Shown here piece by piece: positions 1-10,870 of a stretch of DNA of 64,000 nucleotides; position 1 is the stretch's first letter, and each line of letters begins with the position of its first letter. Both the position numbers and the translations under genes were made by a program. The notes below the pieces were generated by a model. It made no database searches and was not told where the DNA came from. It saw only the letters and a program-made list of their open reading frames with translations. Origin of the DNA: Sipunculus nudus (lineage: Eukaryota > Annelida > Sipuncula > Golfingiida > Sipunculidae); assembly GCA_026874595.1 (NCBI GenBank), contig CM049308.1, positions 19,338,001 to 19,402,000 on the forward strand, read 5' to 3'.

Positions 1-1725
1 AGATTTTGTCAGGTTGTGGGGCAATGCACCCCTAAATACTTCAGTCTACAAGTTTCATTTATCATACAGTGCAGTGTATACCTAATTAGTTTAATTGTTT
101 TTATCATGAACTTGCAGAAGTGCCCTGGGCCTACTAAGATCTTATTTGCTTGAAGTTCTAGCTCTGTCTCAGTTCTGTCCCACTGCTTTATATGTCAAAG
201 CATTTCAATGTAACTTTGACTCTTTCAACTTGTAACTGCCTCGCCTGCTGGTCATTTATAAGTTATGCAAATTTCAAGTTTATATATATATATAGGAACA
301 GCAAACAGCCAGTATTCTCTTTGGCACCAAAAATCACCGGGTCATTTATTTCAAAGAAAGTTATTTTCCAAGTTATCTACTTGGAATGTATATCAGTTTC
401 ATGAACCTCATTTAATTGTCAGTTAATATCCCTCGAACTGACAGCTACCGGAGAAAATCAAATGACTGAGGTGTCATTATAAATGGATATATTAAGGTGC
501 CACCGATGACATGATTTAATTAGAATATAAATACCAACCAAGTATTATAATCACGCTACCGAGTAGCTTCCTCCGGATCCAGGTCTGCCTGACAGAAATC
601 CACACCGCGCAGACTCAGACTGGGACACCCACAATGCATCTGGGCTTCTAAATACACCAGCGGCGCAGGTATAAATGTAGTGAAGAGGGCAATGTAGTCC
701 GTTCAAACATGTTTGATAAAAGTTGTTTCAAGACAAATTAGATCTACATAGATATGGGTGTTCTTGTTCAATAATGGTAAGGACTTTACGGAAAAAAGTA
801 ATATTTTGTAAGCATATGCTTGTGGAATATTAACGGAAGGTGTTTCCTTGAAATGTAACAAATTTTGATTTTCATGTTTGACAGTTGTAGTACATGTATA
901 GTACCGGCTATGCCACAGTGTCAAACAGAATAGATTCATTTCGAGTAGAAACAACCTCTGGCGGAAGGGTGCTATGCCCGGATCAAAATGTCTGTCTGAC
1001 TGGAAGCCATTCGGAACTCCTCGGCCGAATCCATTGGTCAAGGTCAAGACCATGGCATGTCAACCACAAATTAGACACGAGCAAAACAATATATTTAGTG
1101 TAAAGATACTGCCAATCATCACATATTCTTCCTTTTAACCTATAAGACGACACTGATCCAAGAAACAGAGGTATACTGTATACTGACCTGGACCGCTCGA
1201 GGATACAGTTCACGCCAAGAAGTCCACCCCGAGTGGGCGATGTATAAGGCATTTGTTATAAACTGACATATTTTGTTAAATTTCTTTCGGAACCTGGTAA
1301 TAGTAGATGTTTAGCGACATGTAAGACCAATATAATACACATTATTATAGCAAATCAATTTATATTTTTGTAGAAACTGTGATCTTTTGTGAAACGTGTC
1401 AGTAGAAATGGCAACCCGGTGGATTTCCGGCGAACTTCTCTCAAAAATTGGTAGAGTACCATACATACATCCGAGGCTAGAAGCAAACGGAATCTGCCGA
1501 GGAGTTCCGAATGGACTGGAATCTAGTCTGGAATCTAGTCTCGCAGCGATATTGCCCATGGAAGTTGTTCGATGGGGAAGGTCAAGGCCGCGTCATGGAT
1601 TGATAAAAAACAAACTAACATTTAAAGAGACACGCTCTACATGTAAATGAAATAATTGACTATTTATAAGGAATATATGGCGAGAGAACCGTGGATTACG
1701 TGCACCTCATGTATTTTTAGCGAAC
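1..1725. other. Intergenic, no supported gene
   Basis: No splice-consistent coding exon was found. Two short G+C-richer islands (about 950-1250 and 1390-1620) share a motif in inverted orientation around 'GGAGTTCCGAATGG', so the open frames there on both strands are best read as repeat-derived. A short (TA)n run lies near 282-294. Confidence 0.5.
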
Positions 1726-4700
1726 CTGTGAGCTTATGCGATGGTGTGGCGTCGTCCGGCGTCCGTCGTCTGTACGCTAACCTATACTAACTTGAAAACG
1801 GCAAGAATTAGCATCCCAAAATTTTATGCAAAAATTAGTCATCTAAAAAACTCTATCGGATTTTGCTTATTTTTTGGCTAACTGCATTTTCTTGGATTTA
1901 ATAGGGAAAAAAGCTAAAAAAAGCTTTAAAAATCTTCTTCTCCGAAACTGTTCAGCCAAATTGTCCAATATTTCGCTGAAATGATTCCTGGAACAGTACC
2001 TCTTAAGTTTGTTGGAATGCTCTACGTTCGGTGATTTTTGGCCAAGTTACAGGAAGTTGCACTTAGTCATCTGTCCTAAAAAAGGATACAAAATTTACCA
2101 TCCCAGAAACGGCTGGAGCAATCATCATCAAATTTTATGCCAATGTTGGTCACATGAGTCATATCTAAAATTGAGGTATGGGTGGCGCCACCTGCATCGG
2201 TCTTTTATGTACGGGGGTCATCAGTGCCTGTATCATACTGACAGCTACAAAAAACTTTTTCTCTGAAACCATATGGCCAAATTGTTTAATCTTGCACAGA
2301 AATGATCATAGGGTAGTGCTTCTGAAGTTTGTTCAAATGGTCTCAGTTCAGTGACCTTTGGCTGAGTAATGGGAAGCTGAATTTAGTCATATGCCATAAC
2401 AGCCCATTTTAGCTCTGTGGCTACAAAGATCTTCTTCTCAAAAACCACCGGGTCAAATTCTTAAATCTCACAAATTAATTATCCTTAGATGTTGATAATT
2501 CAAGTTTGTTCAAATGGTTTTGGTTCAGTGATTTTTGGCTGAGTTATGAGAAGCTTAACTTAGCCATTTTGCTGTATTTTCCCATATGAGTTATCAACCT
2601 GCAAAACGTTTTTTGACTGACGCCACTGAGGCCACTTTGTTCAATTTTTTACAAGAATAATCCCCTGAATGATTCTTATAATAATTGTCTTTTATGGTTC
2701 CAAAGAATGAATTTCGGCTAAATTATAAAGATTGAATTGAGTCATTTTACCATATATGTTAGCTGTGTGAAGCAAATACATCTAGCTTAGCACAAGTTTA
2801 TCAGCATCCGTTACATCATGCCTCTAGACATTTAGATTTCAGGATTTCTATGGTTAATATTGACAAGAATGTTTTTAAAATCTTTTAAGAATGTAGATTT
2901 ATGATTTTAGATATTCCTCATTCCAGGCAATGTTTGCAATCACAGGTATACAGCTCTGTGGGTATATAAAGACGGCTGTACATGGATTATAAATAATTTG
3001 TATCCATACTCAAGTTAATTCAAGATTTTGCCATCAGTGAGATGTATCTGTATTATAATTTTGCATTCAATATGCATCTGCAGTAATTTTTAGCGAACCT
3101 GTGAGCTAATGATATGGTGTGGCGGCGTCCGTCATCCGTCGTCTGTACGTTAACCCACAGTCTTGAAAAAGACTGGAGCTAGCATCATGAAATTTAATGC
3201 AAAAAATGAGCCATCTGAAAAACTCTGCATTTTCTTAGATTTTAAAGAGAAAAAAACCTTTAAAAATCTTCTCCTCCAAAACGGTCAAACCAAATTATAT
3301 ATTTCACAGAAATAATCTTTTATACCATCTCTCTCATGTTTGTTCAAATGGTTCAAGTTTGGTGAATTCTGGCTGAGTTACAGGAAGTTGAACTTAGTCA
3401 TCTGTCCAAAAAAGCATACTTAAATTACAATTTCAGAAACGGCTGGAGCTATCATCACCAAATTTTATGCCAGTGTTGGTCACATGAATATTATATGAAA
3501 TTGAGGTATTGGTGGCGCCACCTGCATTGACCTTTTTTGTACGGGGGTCATTGGTCATCTGTACATTTACCCATAATTTCTCAGGAACAGCAGAAGCTAC
3601 CATCCCCGATTTTATGCAATAATTTGTCACATATCAAATGTTGTGGGATTCAGCTTATTTTTTTGCTCTCCGCATTTACTTAGATTTTATAGGAAAAAAG
3701 TTGAAAAACCTATAAAAGTCTTTTTCTTGTAAACGGTCTAGCCAAATTGTTCAATATTTTACAGAAATGATCCCAGAGGCAAGCCCTCGCAAGTTTGATC
3801 AAATGGTTTGCATTTGATGATTTTTAGCGGAGTTACACGAATTTAAACTTAGTCATCTGTCCAAAAAAGCATACTAAAATTACAATTTCAGAAACGGCTG
3901 GAGCTATCATCACCAAATTTTATGCCAGTGTTGGTCACATGAATAATATATGAAATTGAGATATTGGTGGCGCCACCTGCATTGATCTTTTTTTGTACGG
4001 GGGTCATTGGTCATCTGTACATTTACCCATAATTTCTCAGGAATAGCAGAAGCTACCATCCCCGGGTTTTATGCAATAATCTGTCACATATCAAATGTTG
4101 TGGGATTCAGCTTATATTTTTGCGATCTGCATTTACTTAGATTTTATAGGAAAAAAGTTGAAAAACTTATAAAAGTCTTCTTCTTGTAAACGGTCTAGCC
4201 AAATTGTTCAATATTTTACAGAAATGATCCCAGAGGCAAGTCCTCGCAAGTTTGATCAAATGGTTTGCGTTTGATGAATTTTAGCGGAGTTACACGAATT
4301 TAAACTTAGTCATTTGGCCAAGTAAGCATACTGACATAGTAATCTCGGAAATGACAGAAGCTAGCATTACCAAGTATTGTGCAAATGTTGGTCACATGAC
4401 TCATATTTGAAGTTGCAGATTTCGTGGTGCCACCTACATTGACCTGTTTTTTTATGAGCAAAAACCTCATAATTTTAGCCTCTTTCAGCTTAAAATGTTT
4501 AAGTTGAATCATTCATCTTTTCAAAAGAATTATCCTAGGACATGGTTCTTTCAATCATATCTTTCAATCAATCAAACAGAGTTTGTTGAATTTGGATTGA
4601 GTCATGAAAAACTTAAGTTTGTCTTATGGCCATTATTATGTCTATTTCAACTAGAGGACTGCAGGAGTGTTCTTCTACAAAATTATTGTTTCAATTGTAA

Positions 4701-4800
4701 CTTCTGTAACATTGCACAAAAATTATTCTAAGGTGGCCTTTGTTCAAGTTTACTTGAATGATTTTTGGCAGAATTATTGGACCTTTAACAATGCATCTTT
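1726..4800 (+). repeat. Array of diverged mollusc-type dispersed repeats
   Basis: The head motif 'GTGAGCTTATGCGATGGTG' with a GTC/CGTC-rich stretch occurs near 1730 and again near 3100; a shorter version is at about 5172. Each head is followed by long diverged units sharing phrases such as 'AACGGCTGGAGC', 'TGGTGGCGCCACCTGCAT' and 'GTACGGGGGTCAT' near 2110-2220, 3440-3550 and 3895-4010. Frames are broken throughout and nothing looks coding. I associate this family with bivalve genomes from general knowledge; a repeat-library search would settle it. Confidence 0.75.
3396..4305 (+). repeat. 455-bp tandem duplication
   Basis: The phrase 'AGTCATCTGTCC' and everything after it recurs with an exact 455-base offset (3396 and 3851; also 3428 and 3883). 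The two units are nearly identical, with scattered substitutions such as the CCCGAT versus CCCGGG difference near 3605 and 4060. They are much closer to each other than to the neighbouring units at 2063 and 4305, so the duplication is recent. Confidence 0.9.
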
Positions 4801-4929
4801 TATTATTCTAGATATTTTGATAAAAAGTTTATGAATATGTCAGCTTGAAAAAAAAAGCATTTTAGCCAAAGTCTTTCAGTATGTGTAAACAGATTTACCA
4901 ACAGGCCAAGATTGTGTCTGTATCTTTAA

Positions 4930-5570
4930 ATAGGTTGAAAAACTGCTTCAGATTTGGCAACAGATCAAAAGTTCATTCAGTGCAGCCAGATATAGGTCAA
5001 GAGTTTAATCAGTGGAGCCAGGCACAAGGCATGTGATCTCCTCATGGGTGACATGTGAACACCTCATGGGCACCATGTGATCACCTCATAGGTAGCATGT
5101 GATCATCTCATGAGTATCATGTGATCACCTCATGTGTGTCATGCCCCTCAAAGCTGCAAGTGGAGCCAATCTGTGAGCTTATGCAATGGTGTGGCTACTA
5201 TTTCAGATTTGGCAACAGGCCAAAGGTCAGTCTGGATCTATCTATAGCTTTAACAGACTGCCAACTGTATCAGATTATGCAACAGGTCAACAATTACTCA
5301 GTGCAGCTAGATATAGGTCAGGAGTTCACTCAGTGCAGTAGCTACATTCTATTAATAGCGTTTGCAGACTGCCCACTGCATCAGATTTACCACCAAAGTG
5401 CAGCCTGGATCTATTTATAGCTTTGACAGACTGCCCACTGTCTCATATTATGCAACAGGTCAAGAGTTCACTCAGTGCAGCCAGGTACAGGTCAAAAGTT
5501 CGCTCAGTCTAGCCAGGTGCAGGTCATGAGTTCACTCAGTGTAGTAGCCTGAGCCAGCAATTTGTCATAG
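4930..5570 (+). repeat. Short imperfect repeats around CAGTGCAGCCAGGTA
   Basis: Motifs such as 'TTCACTCAGTGCAG', 'CAGACTGCCCACTG' and 'GCAACAGGTCAA' recur many times with variable spacing. The region also holds a third copy of the GTGAGCTTATGC repeat head (about 5172) and surrounds the 22-bp array. Open frames here follow the repeats and show no domain. Confidence 0.7.
5030..5139 (+). repeat. 22-bp tandem array, five units
   Basis: Units start at 5030, 5052, 5074, 5096 and 5118, an exact 22-base period, and are followed by a broken sixth at 5140. The consensus is close to CATGTGATCACCTCATGGGT plus two bases. The core TGATCA with CATG at the unit edge makes each unit locally palindromic. Confidence 0.92.
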
Positions 5571-5696
5571 TTCACTCGGGGCAACTGCCTTTCTCACCCA
5601 GGCCTGGTCAGCCCAGTGCACCAGACTCAAGATAAGTTTGATGTATTGGCCTGATATTTTGACCTGTTTATGTGTCTTTGATGGCTTTCTCATTCA

Positions 5697-6010
5697 CAAG
5701 ACAGGTGTCGCCACCTACAATGACTTTTGCAAAGTGTATGTGCCTGCTTAATTCTACAGAGGAATTTGATATTTCAGCCTGAAATTGGGCATATTTATAC
5801 ATATCTAATAGCTTTGTCGTGTACAAGACTGGTGATGCCAACTACAATAATTTTTGCACAGTGTGTGTCCCTGCTTATTTCTCAGGAGGGGTTTGATATA
5901 TCAGTCTGAAATTGGGCATATGTATATATCTCTGATAGCTTCGTTGTATACAAGACTGGTGGTGCCAGCTACAATCATTTTGTGTTGTGTGCACCCATGC
6001 CAGAATTTCA
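5697..6010 (+). repeat. 127-bp tandem array, about 2.5 units
   Basis: 'CAAGACTGGTG'-like unit starts lie at 5697, 5824 and 5951, a constant 127-base period. Each unit contains a variant of 'GCCACCTACAAT' and 'CTGAAATTGGGCATAT'. The units are diverged at 10-20% by eye. Short open frames that run across the units are by-products. Confidence 0.88.
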
Positions 6011-6546
6011 GCAGTGATGTTTGTGAAAATTTCTTATTCAAAATGTTTAGTACTTGCATTGTTCATATACAAGAAAAGTAATGGTCCAGCATTGAAGCAT
6101 TATACTTGGTGTATTCCCCAATGCATAGGTTCTCATAAGGCCTGTAGGCCTTGTTTTGCATTGCAGTAGTTTCGCCTAGTTTTGGTGCAAGAGGATATAG
6201 GTGAGGCCAGCTTGTACGGTTTCTGGCGTGAACATTATTCTCGTGCTGTTTCATTCTTCGTATTGTTGCCATAACATACCAGGAGAAGACGTGCGGCAAG
6301 ATGAAATACCTTATTACAGCGCTTATAAAAAGTGTTTTAACAATTTTCTAAATATTCAACTGTTCTTGTGTAATCAGTGCTTGGGGATTAAGTTTCTGAG
6401 GAATTATTGAGTTATAAACTGTGGATGTTATTCCGTACTTCCGGCGCAAAAATTCCCATGTCGTGGGGATATCCTAGGGCCTTTGATACATCTGAGCCTA
6501 ATATCGAGTGTCTCGCAAGAGAGGCGAGATGTTCCGATTGGTACTG

Positions 6547-6652
6547 GCTGGTGCATAGACTGGTACCCCGCTCTATTATGGCACCGCTGCTCTAGGCCAA
6601 TCATAGAGGCTTGAGGGCATTAATAGAGCAGGGTACCAGTCTAGCTGGTGCA
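6547..6652. mobile_element. 88-bp MITE with 9-bp target duplication (copy 1)
   Basis: The element at 6556-6643 begins TAGACTGGTACCCCGCTC and ends with its near-perfect inverse (GAGCAGGGTACCAGTCTA), giving terminal inverted repeats of about 24 bp. It is flanked by identical GCTGGTGCA at 6547-6555 and 6644-6652. A 9-bp duplication suits a Mutator-like (MULE) mobiliser. It lies upstream of PAN gene A. A second copy is at 23840-23931. Confidence 0.9.
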
Positions 6653-6729
6653 TTGCAAGGCACCTGGCGTCTGTTTAAGAGACTATAACTGGAATCCGGA
6701 AAGTAACGTTTCCGGCGTAGGTCGTGTTT

Positions 6730-7227
6730 CCGCCGTACCTTCAGTGCTGGGGCTTGGGTAAACAAAGATGTTAGACACGGCCATGTTACACTATACCACT
6801 GGCCCCCTCTGGCTAATGGACTATGTATGGCTCCTCAAACTATAGATGACTATATGAGCTTGATAAATGTAATTAACTTTCCAATTTTCTATGCAGTACT
6901 GGCCCATCATGTTTACCTGTTATTATTTATTGCCACTACCGTTAATGTCTAAATCGATAAAAAAAAACAAAAAACAAATTGTCTTTCTGATTCATGAACC
7001 GCGTGTATGTCAATGGAACACGGCCCGTGACTTGGAATGGTCCAATCAGCATTGTGCTGATGACTTATCGCGTCAGTCTATTAAACCGGTATGTCGTCGT
7101 TGATAGCAGCAAAAGCAGTCCCTTCATCACGGAAATAGTGACTTCGTCCATACCGCTTTAAATCACGGATTATGTCTACAACTTTAATATTGGTGTAACT
7201 TGGTAACCGGTATCTCTGTAACAACAT
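6730..7227 (+). promoter_or_regulatory. Promoter region and noncoding first exon of PAN gene A
   Basis: A CCAAT box (7042-7046, in GGTCCAATCAGC) and a TGATGACTTATCGCGTCAG block are followed by a TTTAAA motif near 7159 and a donor site GTAAGT at 7228. The same order of blocks is found upstream of PAN gene B (28778 onward) and in both pseudogene copies (19490 and 26104). I infer a short noncoding exon ending at 7227. The alternative is that the block is a repeat that spread with the genes. Confidence 0.5.
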
Positions 7228-7347
7228 GTAAGTAATAGCTTGCGGACGGCAAAAACAACATAATTTTTGTGTTTAGATATATATATGTATATTTTCATTT
7301 TTATCAAAATTTTACAGAAGGCTTAATTCTACCGTTTTGTCATATTT

Positions 7348-7350
<3 letters not shown>

Positions 7351-7399
<49 letters not shown>

Positions 7400-7402
7400 T
7401 AA

Positions 7403-7460
<58 letters not shown>
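7351..7460. repeat. (TA)n / (AAAT)n microsatellite
   Basis: Pure TA runs on both sides of a short AAAT run. Tyr-Ile open frames across it are artefacts. Confidence 0.97.
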
Positions 7461-7539
7461 CATTCTCTTTAACTGTAGAAGACTCCTGTAACTGTCTGCT
7501 CTGTAAGGAACAACGCTTTTACTACACGTGTTTACTACG

Positions 7540-7540
<1 letters not shown>

Positions 7541-7595
<55 letters not shown>

Positions 7596-7596
7596 T
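7541..7596. repeat. (TA)n microsatellite before signal-peptide exon
   Basis: TA run with one CA interruption. It ends in the same ATTCTCTTTAACT..GTAGAA phrase that follows the previous TA tract at 7461. Confidence 0.96.
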
Positions 7597-7618
7597 CTCT
7601 TTAACTTGTAGAAAAGCA

Positions 7619-7685
7619 ATGGCGGGGTATATGCTAGGTTTCTGTTTTCCTTTGGTTTTGATTCTGTACGATTCAACTGTAGAAA
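7619..7685 (+). CDS. PAN gene A coding exon 1: signal peptide
   Basis: Translation starts MAGYMLGFCFPLVLILYDST, a short hydrophobic signal peptide. The exon is preceded by the acceptor AACTTGTAG at about 7609 and followed by GTAAGT. It is 67 nt long, phase 1, exactly like the homologous exons of gene B and of the inverted copy. Confidence 0.78.
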
Positions 7686-8795
7686 GTAAGTCAATAGTAA
7701 TTCATTGGCCAAATCGTCTTTTTCCGTCTTTCCTGGTAAAATAATAACCATGCATTTATAATACTCATTATGCCCCTTTGAAAATAATTCACGGCAAAAA
7801 AAAAAAAAATCTTAAAATCATTCTTCTTAAAGCCAGCCATTCACCAACCTTTTCTAAAGAATTTGTGTGATTTCTGATGTGCTATTAATATTAATGTACT
7901 CTCTGTTATTTCTGTAAAGGAAAGTTCGGATTTATGCACTTGTTTATCAAAAAGGTGTTGGTAAACAAAGCAATGTTGACAAAACAATGTAACTTAAGGT
8001 GGATTAGTTACATATGTGCGGAGGTTGCAAAGTCACTATAAGTTGCAAAATTTTTTCCAAACTATGGTTCGTCCGACCTGCCACCAGATGTCCTTGCTGA
8101 ATGTGTTTAGAGATTCGTTAGGTGGGTCCCCACAAGTTATAAACATATCGATATAAAAAAATGAACAGCCTATGTGTGGTAGGGGGAGATGTTTTCTGGC
8201 CAATATTTATAAAAGATTCAAGGGATTTTCGCTTGTTAAAAACATCAGATACCGGAAACGCCCCTTTAACAGAATTCAAGAACTATAGATTTAAGTTAAT
8301 GAACCAAATGCTAGGCTTTTCAATGTCTTTATACAATAAATGTTTCACTCAGTATTTATGAGGCCATCCGAAATTTTTGTTAGGTACCAAATATATACCC
8401 GATAACATTTACATTTCATGGATTTCCACTGGACTAAAAACAAATCATCTCTTCAGAATCCCACCATGTCACCATTTTTGCAAGTTCCCTCGCCCGGCTG
8501 ATACATTTTTGTTAAAATGTACCCATACAATTGCACCAAATATATAGGTTACGCTGTCATAAGAAGATTTATTTACCAGAAGACATATTCGATATGGGTA
8601 ACGGACAAGTTAATTATTGTTTTACAATGAATACACAACACATACTCTGACCGTTAATATATATATATATATACGCGATTTCACATTTTGTTTTTCTTCA
8701 GCGTTATATATAAATATATATTTATATGTAAATCACTAAATAGGTAATTATGTAATATCGATTGTCGTATGTTAAAAGCCCGTTTTATATAACAG

Positions 8796-9041
8796 GTGTA
8801 GTCTGGACAGAGTACCCAGGGAAGGTTATTCATATGAACAATATTGACTACAAAACCGTGGCCGGTATCGAAGAATGTAAGCAATGGTGTCTTGACCAGG
8901 TGGCGCCACTGTGTATGTCAATTGATTTTAACATAAACACAAAACGATGCAACAAAAACAGCGTAAGAGAAGGAGGCGGCATTCAGTTGGTGTCAAAAGC
9001 AGAGGAAATATATGCTGAATACGTTGTTGATACAACCGACG
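8796..9041 (+). CDS. PAN gene A coding exon 2: first PAN domain
   Basis: Acceptor AACAG and donor GTAAGT flank 246 nt, phase 1 at both ends. The exon carries the PAN cysteine pattern EECKQWCLDQVAPLCMSID followed by KRCNKNS. It lacks the Thr/Ser linker (72 nt) found at the end of the homologous exon in gene B. Confidence 0.82.
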
Positions 9042-9339
9042 GTAAGTCAGAAACATTTCAAAGATTGTTTACCAGGATGAAAATTAAAGAATCATTTTTT
9101 CAAAGATGAAAATTAAATATTGTTCACTAGGATGAGATTATTTTATGTTTACAAGGATCAAAATTGAAATATTTTCTACATGGTTGACAATTTCAACGTG
9201 AGAGTTACTTGTAAAACGTGAAAACATGAGACATGTTTACATCAAGCACAATGATAAAAATACCACACTTATGATAAATAAGTTAGGCTTTATTGATGAT
9301 AACAGTTAAAAATAACCTTGTCACAAATGAAATTTATAA

Positions 9340-9450
9340 TTATGTAACATCGAGTGTCCTACGTCAATATACTGCATTTTATAAAATCTACTTGATGCAG
9401 TCAGAATAGACTACCCAGGTATATACATTGATGAGAACAATATTAAGAGT
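9340..9450 (+). pseudogene. Decayed duplicate of PAN exon 2
   Basis: Intronic sequence here matches the acceptor side and start of exon 2 (about 8745-8850): 'AATTATGTAACATCGA', then a GACTACCCAGG and AACAATATTAA block. It has lost the acceptor and gained stops. It is an old tandem exon duplication that decayed inside the intron of gene A. Confidence 0.6.
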
Positions 9451-9752
9451 CATATGTCCAATTGCTCATACCGCCAATCTAAACGGAACAAGATGTCTTA
9501 TTTTCTATTGAGAATATCCTCGGATTTCCCTCAATTTTATTTGATATCATTGACAAAACTTCTCATACTTTGTTATATGACAATTAATGACACGATCGTA
9601 CATCAACGCACTGCGCATTCGTTGGGGAAAGGAGTGTTACAAGATCCGAAACTTCTGGCCTTTTAAATGGTAAAATCACAAAAATGTAGTGACGCAAATC
9701 TTGTTTGATGCTACGTCCTCTTACCTTTCATGTTTTTTAAATTTATTTTCAG

Positions 9753-9999
9753 GTCTTCTTATGACCTTGTGGAGGTCTCTTATGCAGAACAGACTGCCCC
9801 CTCGGTCTCCGGAAATGTCGTCACAGGCGGAAGTGGTACAGAATGCGCCCTCTGGTGTGCTTCCGATACAACATGCTTGGCTTTCAGCTACCTGTCTGAG
9901 ACAAATAAGTGCCAGTTATACGACGCTGCCGATGTTCCCACTGCGTCATGGAGTTTTCAGAGCGGTTGTTTCTACTACGTTAAATTAGTATATCCTTAA
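9753..9999 (+). pseudogene. PAN gene A last exon, frameshifted second PAN domain
   Basis: Acceptor TTATTTTCAG. The domain frame reads GTECALWCASDTTCLAFSYL and then NKCQLYDAADVP, with a stop right after 9999. The incoming splice phase selects the neighbouring frame, which starts GLLMTLWRSLMQNRLPPRSP and ends at 9988. Both frames stay open, so a single-base event near 9811 is enough to explain it. Confidence 0.75.
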
Positions 10000-10234
10000 T
10001 ATAATCCAAGGGACACGGACGCAGTGAGAACAACGAAACCTTAATATGAATGGTGATCATATTGCGGGGTATTCGTATCACTTTGATACCATGTTACAGG
10101 GGTGAATGTGTTATCTGAAAGGTCAAATGCTGAAGGGTTAAGTTGGGAGGGTGGGGGTGGTAGAGGAAAGGTGGATTGGGGGTGTACAGACAGAAAGATT
10201 ATATATATATTTGGATATTATTAATATATTATAA

Positions 10235-10235
<1 letters not shown>

Positions 10236-10284
<49 letters not shown>
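10236..10284. repeat. (TA)n microsatellite
   Basis: Uninterrupted AT dinucleotides downstream of PAN gene A. Confidence 0.95.
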
Positions 10285-10286
<2 letters not shown>

Positions 10287-10502
10287 CATAAAGGATATTT
10301 CTGAAATAATCATAATTAAATTTGTACCTACAAGATAACTGATATTTTGTCCAGAATTAATCGATTATATAAATTTTACTGTCACGTGTATTGGTGTGTC
10401 ATTTCAAAACTTTTATTTATGTGATAGCAATTTTGCTTTGAAATTCATGTATTAAAGATCATTATTCCACCAGATATAGTTTGAAATGTGTTCTATAAAA
10501 GA

Positions 10503-10508
10503 AATAAA
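10503..10508 (+). terminator. Possible polyadenylation signal of PAN gene A
   Basis: AATAAA about 500 nt after the stop codon. AATAAA is common in DNA this AT-rich, so the link is weak. Confidence 0.25.
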
Positions 10509-10544
10509 TAATTTGCTCAATGGAAATCCTACCTTGGGGATGTT

Positions 10545-10870
10545 GGGTTTCAAATTCGCGATATTCGCGAAAGGGAAATTATTATTACTCCTTGAAAACA
10601 CAGTAGTAAGGAGGGACTGACTATATGAAAAAAAAAAAATAATAAATCGTGTATGTTTAAAGATTTTTCCAATTGTCTGTCGTTAACGAAAAATATATTT
10701 CGTTATAAGATTTTGTACACATAATATTTGATACAATTAATACAAATTATAATGGTTATTTTCTGTGTATAGGTCTTTTGTATTGTGAGATCGCGAAAAC
10801 AGAACGTACCCTCGCGAAACATTAACAAGTGAACATCGCGAAATTCACCCCGCGCATATGAAGCCAACCG
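10545..10870. repeat. TCGCGAA-motif dispersed element
   Basis: A cluster of TCGCGA/CGCGAA motifs at both edges (about 10556-10572 and 10790-10845) surrounds a poly-A run near 10630. CpG-rich motifs are otherwise rare here, so the block looks like an inserted repeat. No target duplication could be defined. Confidence 0.45.

Larger units (their letters stand above)
7150..10000 (+). pseudogene. PAN/apple-domain secreted protein gene A, last exon frameshifted
   Basis: Likely role: a small secreted protein with two PAN/apple domains, a fold used for carbohydrate or protein binding; the ligand is unknown. Exons are a noncoding exon ending at 7227, then 7619-7685 (signal peptide), 8796-9041 (first PAN) and 9753 to about 9999 (second PAN). 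Exon lengths (67 nt for the first coding exon), phases (all phase 1) and intron positions match gene B at 28900-31675. Spliced normally, the frame in the last exon reads to a stop at 9988 and misses the conserved cysteines. The PAN-like frame (CALWC...C...C) is one base out and runs to a stop at 9999. Comparison with gene B and the 23.7-kb copy places a net one-base loss near 9811. It is therefore either a recent pseudogene, a gene making a changed C-terminus (182 aa), or an assembly error. Confidence 0.75.

Noticed and set aside
703-1252. Overlapping open frames on both strands
   Set aside because: They mirror an inverted repeat shared with 1390-1620; no splice signals or domain.
7347-7751. 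134-residue open frame on the minus strand rich in Tyr-Ile
   Set aside because: It is a translation of (TA)n microsatellites. The same applies to Tyr-Ile frames at 19438-19635, 21205-21570, 23130-23504 and 35250-35462.
8681-8884. Minus-strand frame over PAN exon 2 of gene A
   Set aside because: Shadow of the plus-strand exon, which has domain cysteines and splice sites.
9689-9988. Alternative frame of PAN gene A last exon as a separate gene
   Set aside because: It is the phase-compatible but frameshifted reading of the exon; reported under gene A instead of as a new gene. The matching frame at 31455-31664 in gene B is a plain shadow.
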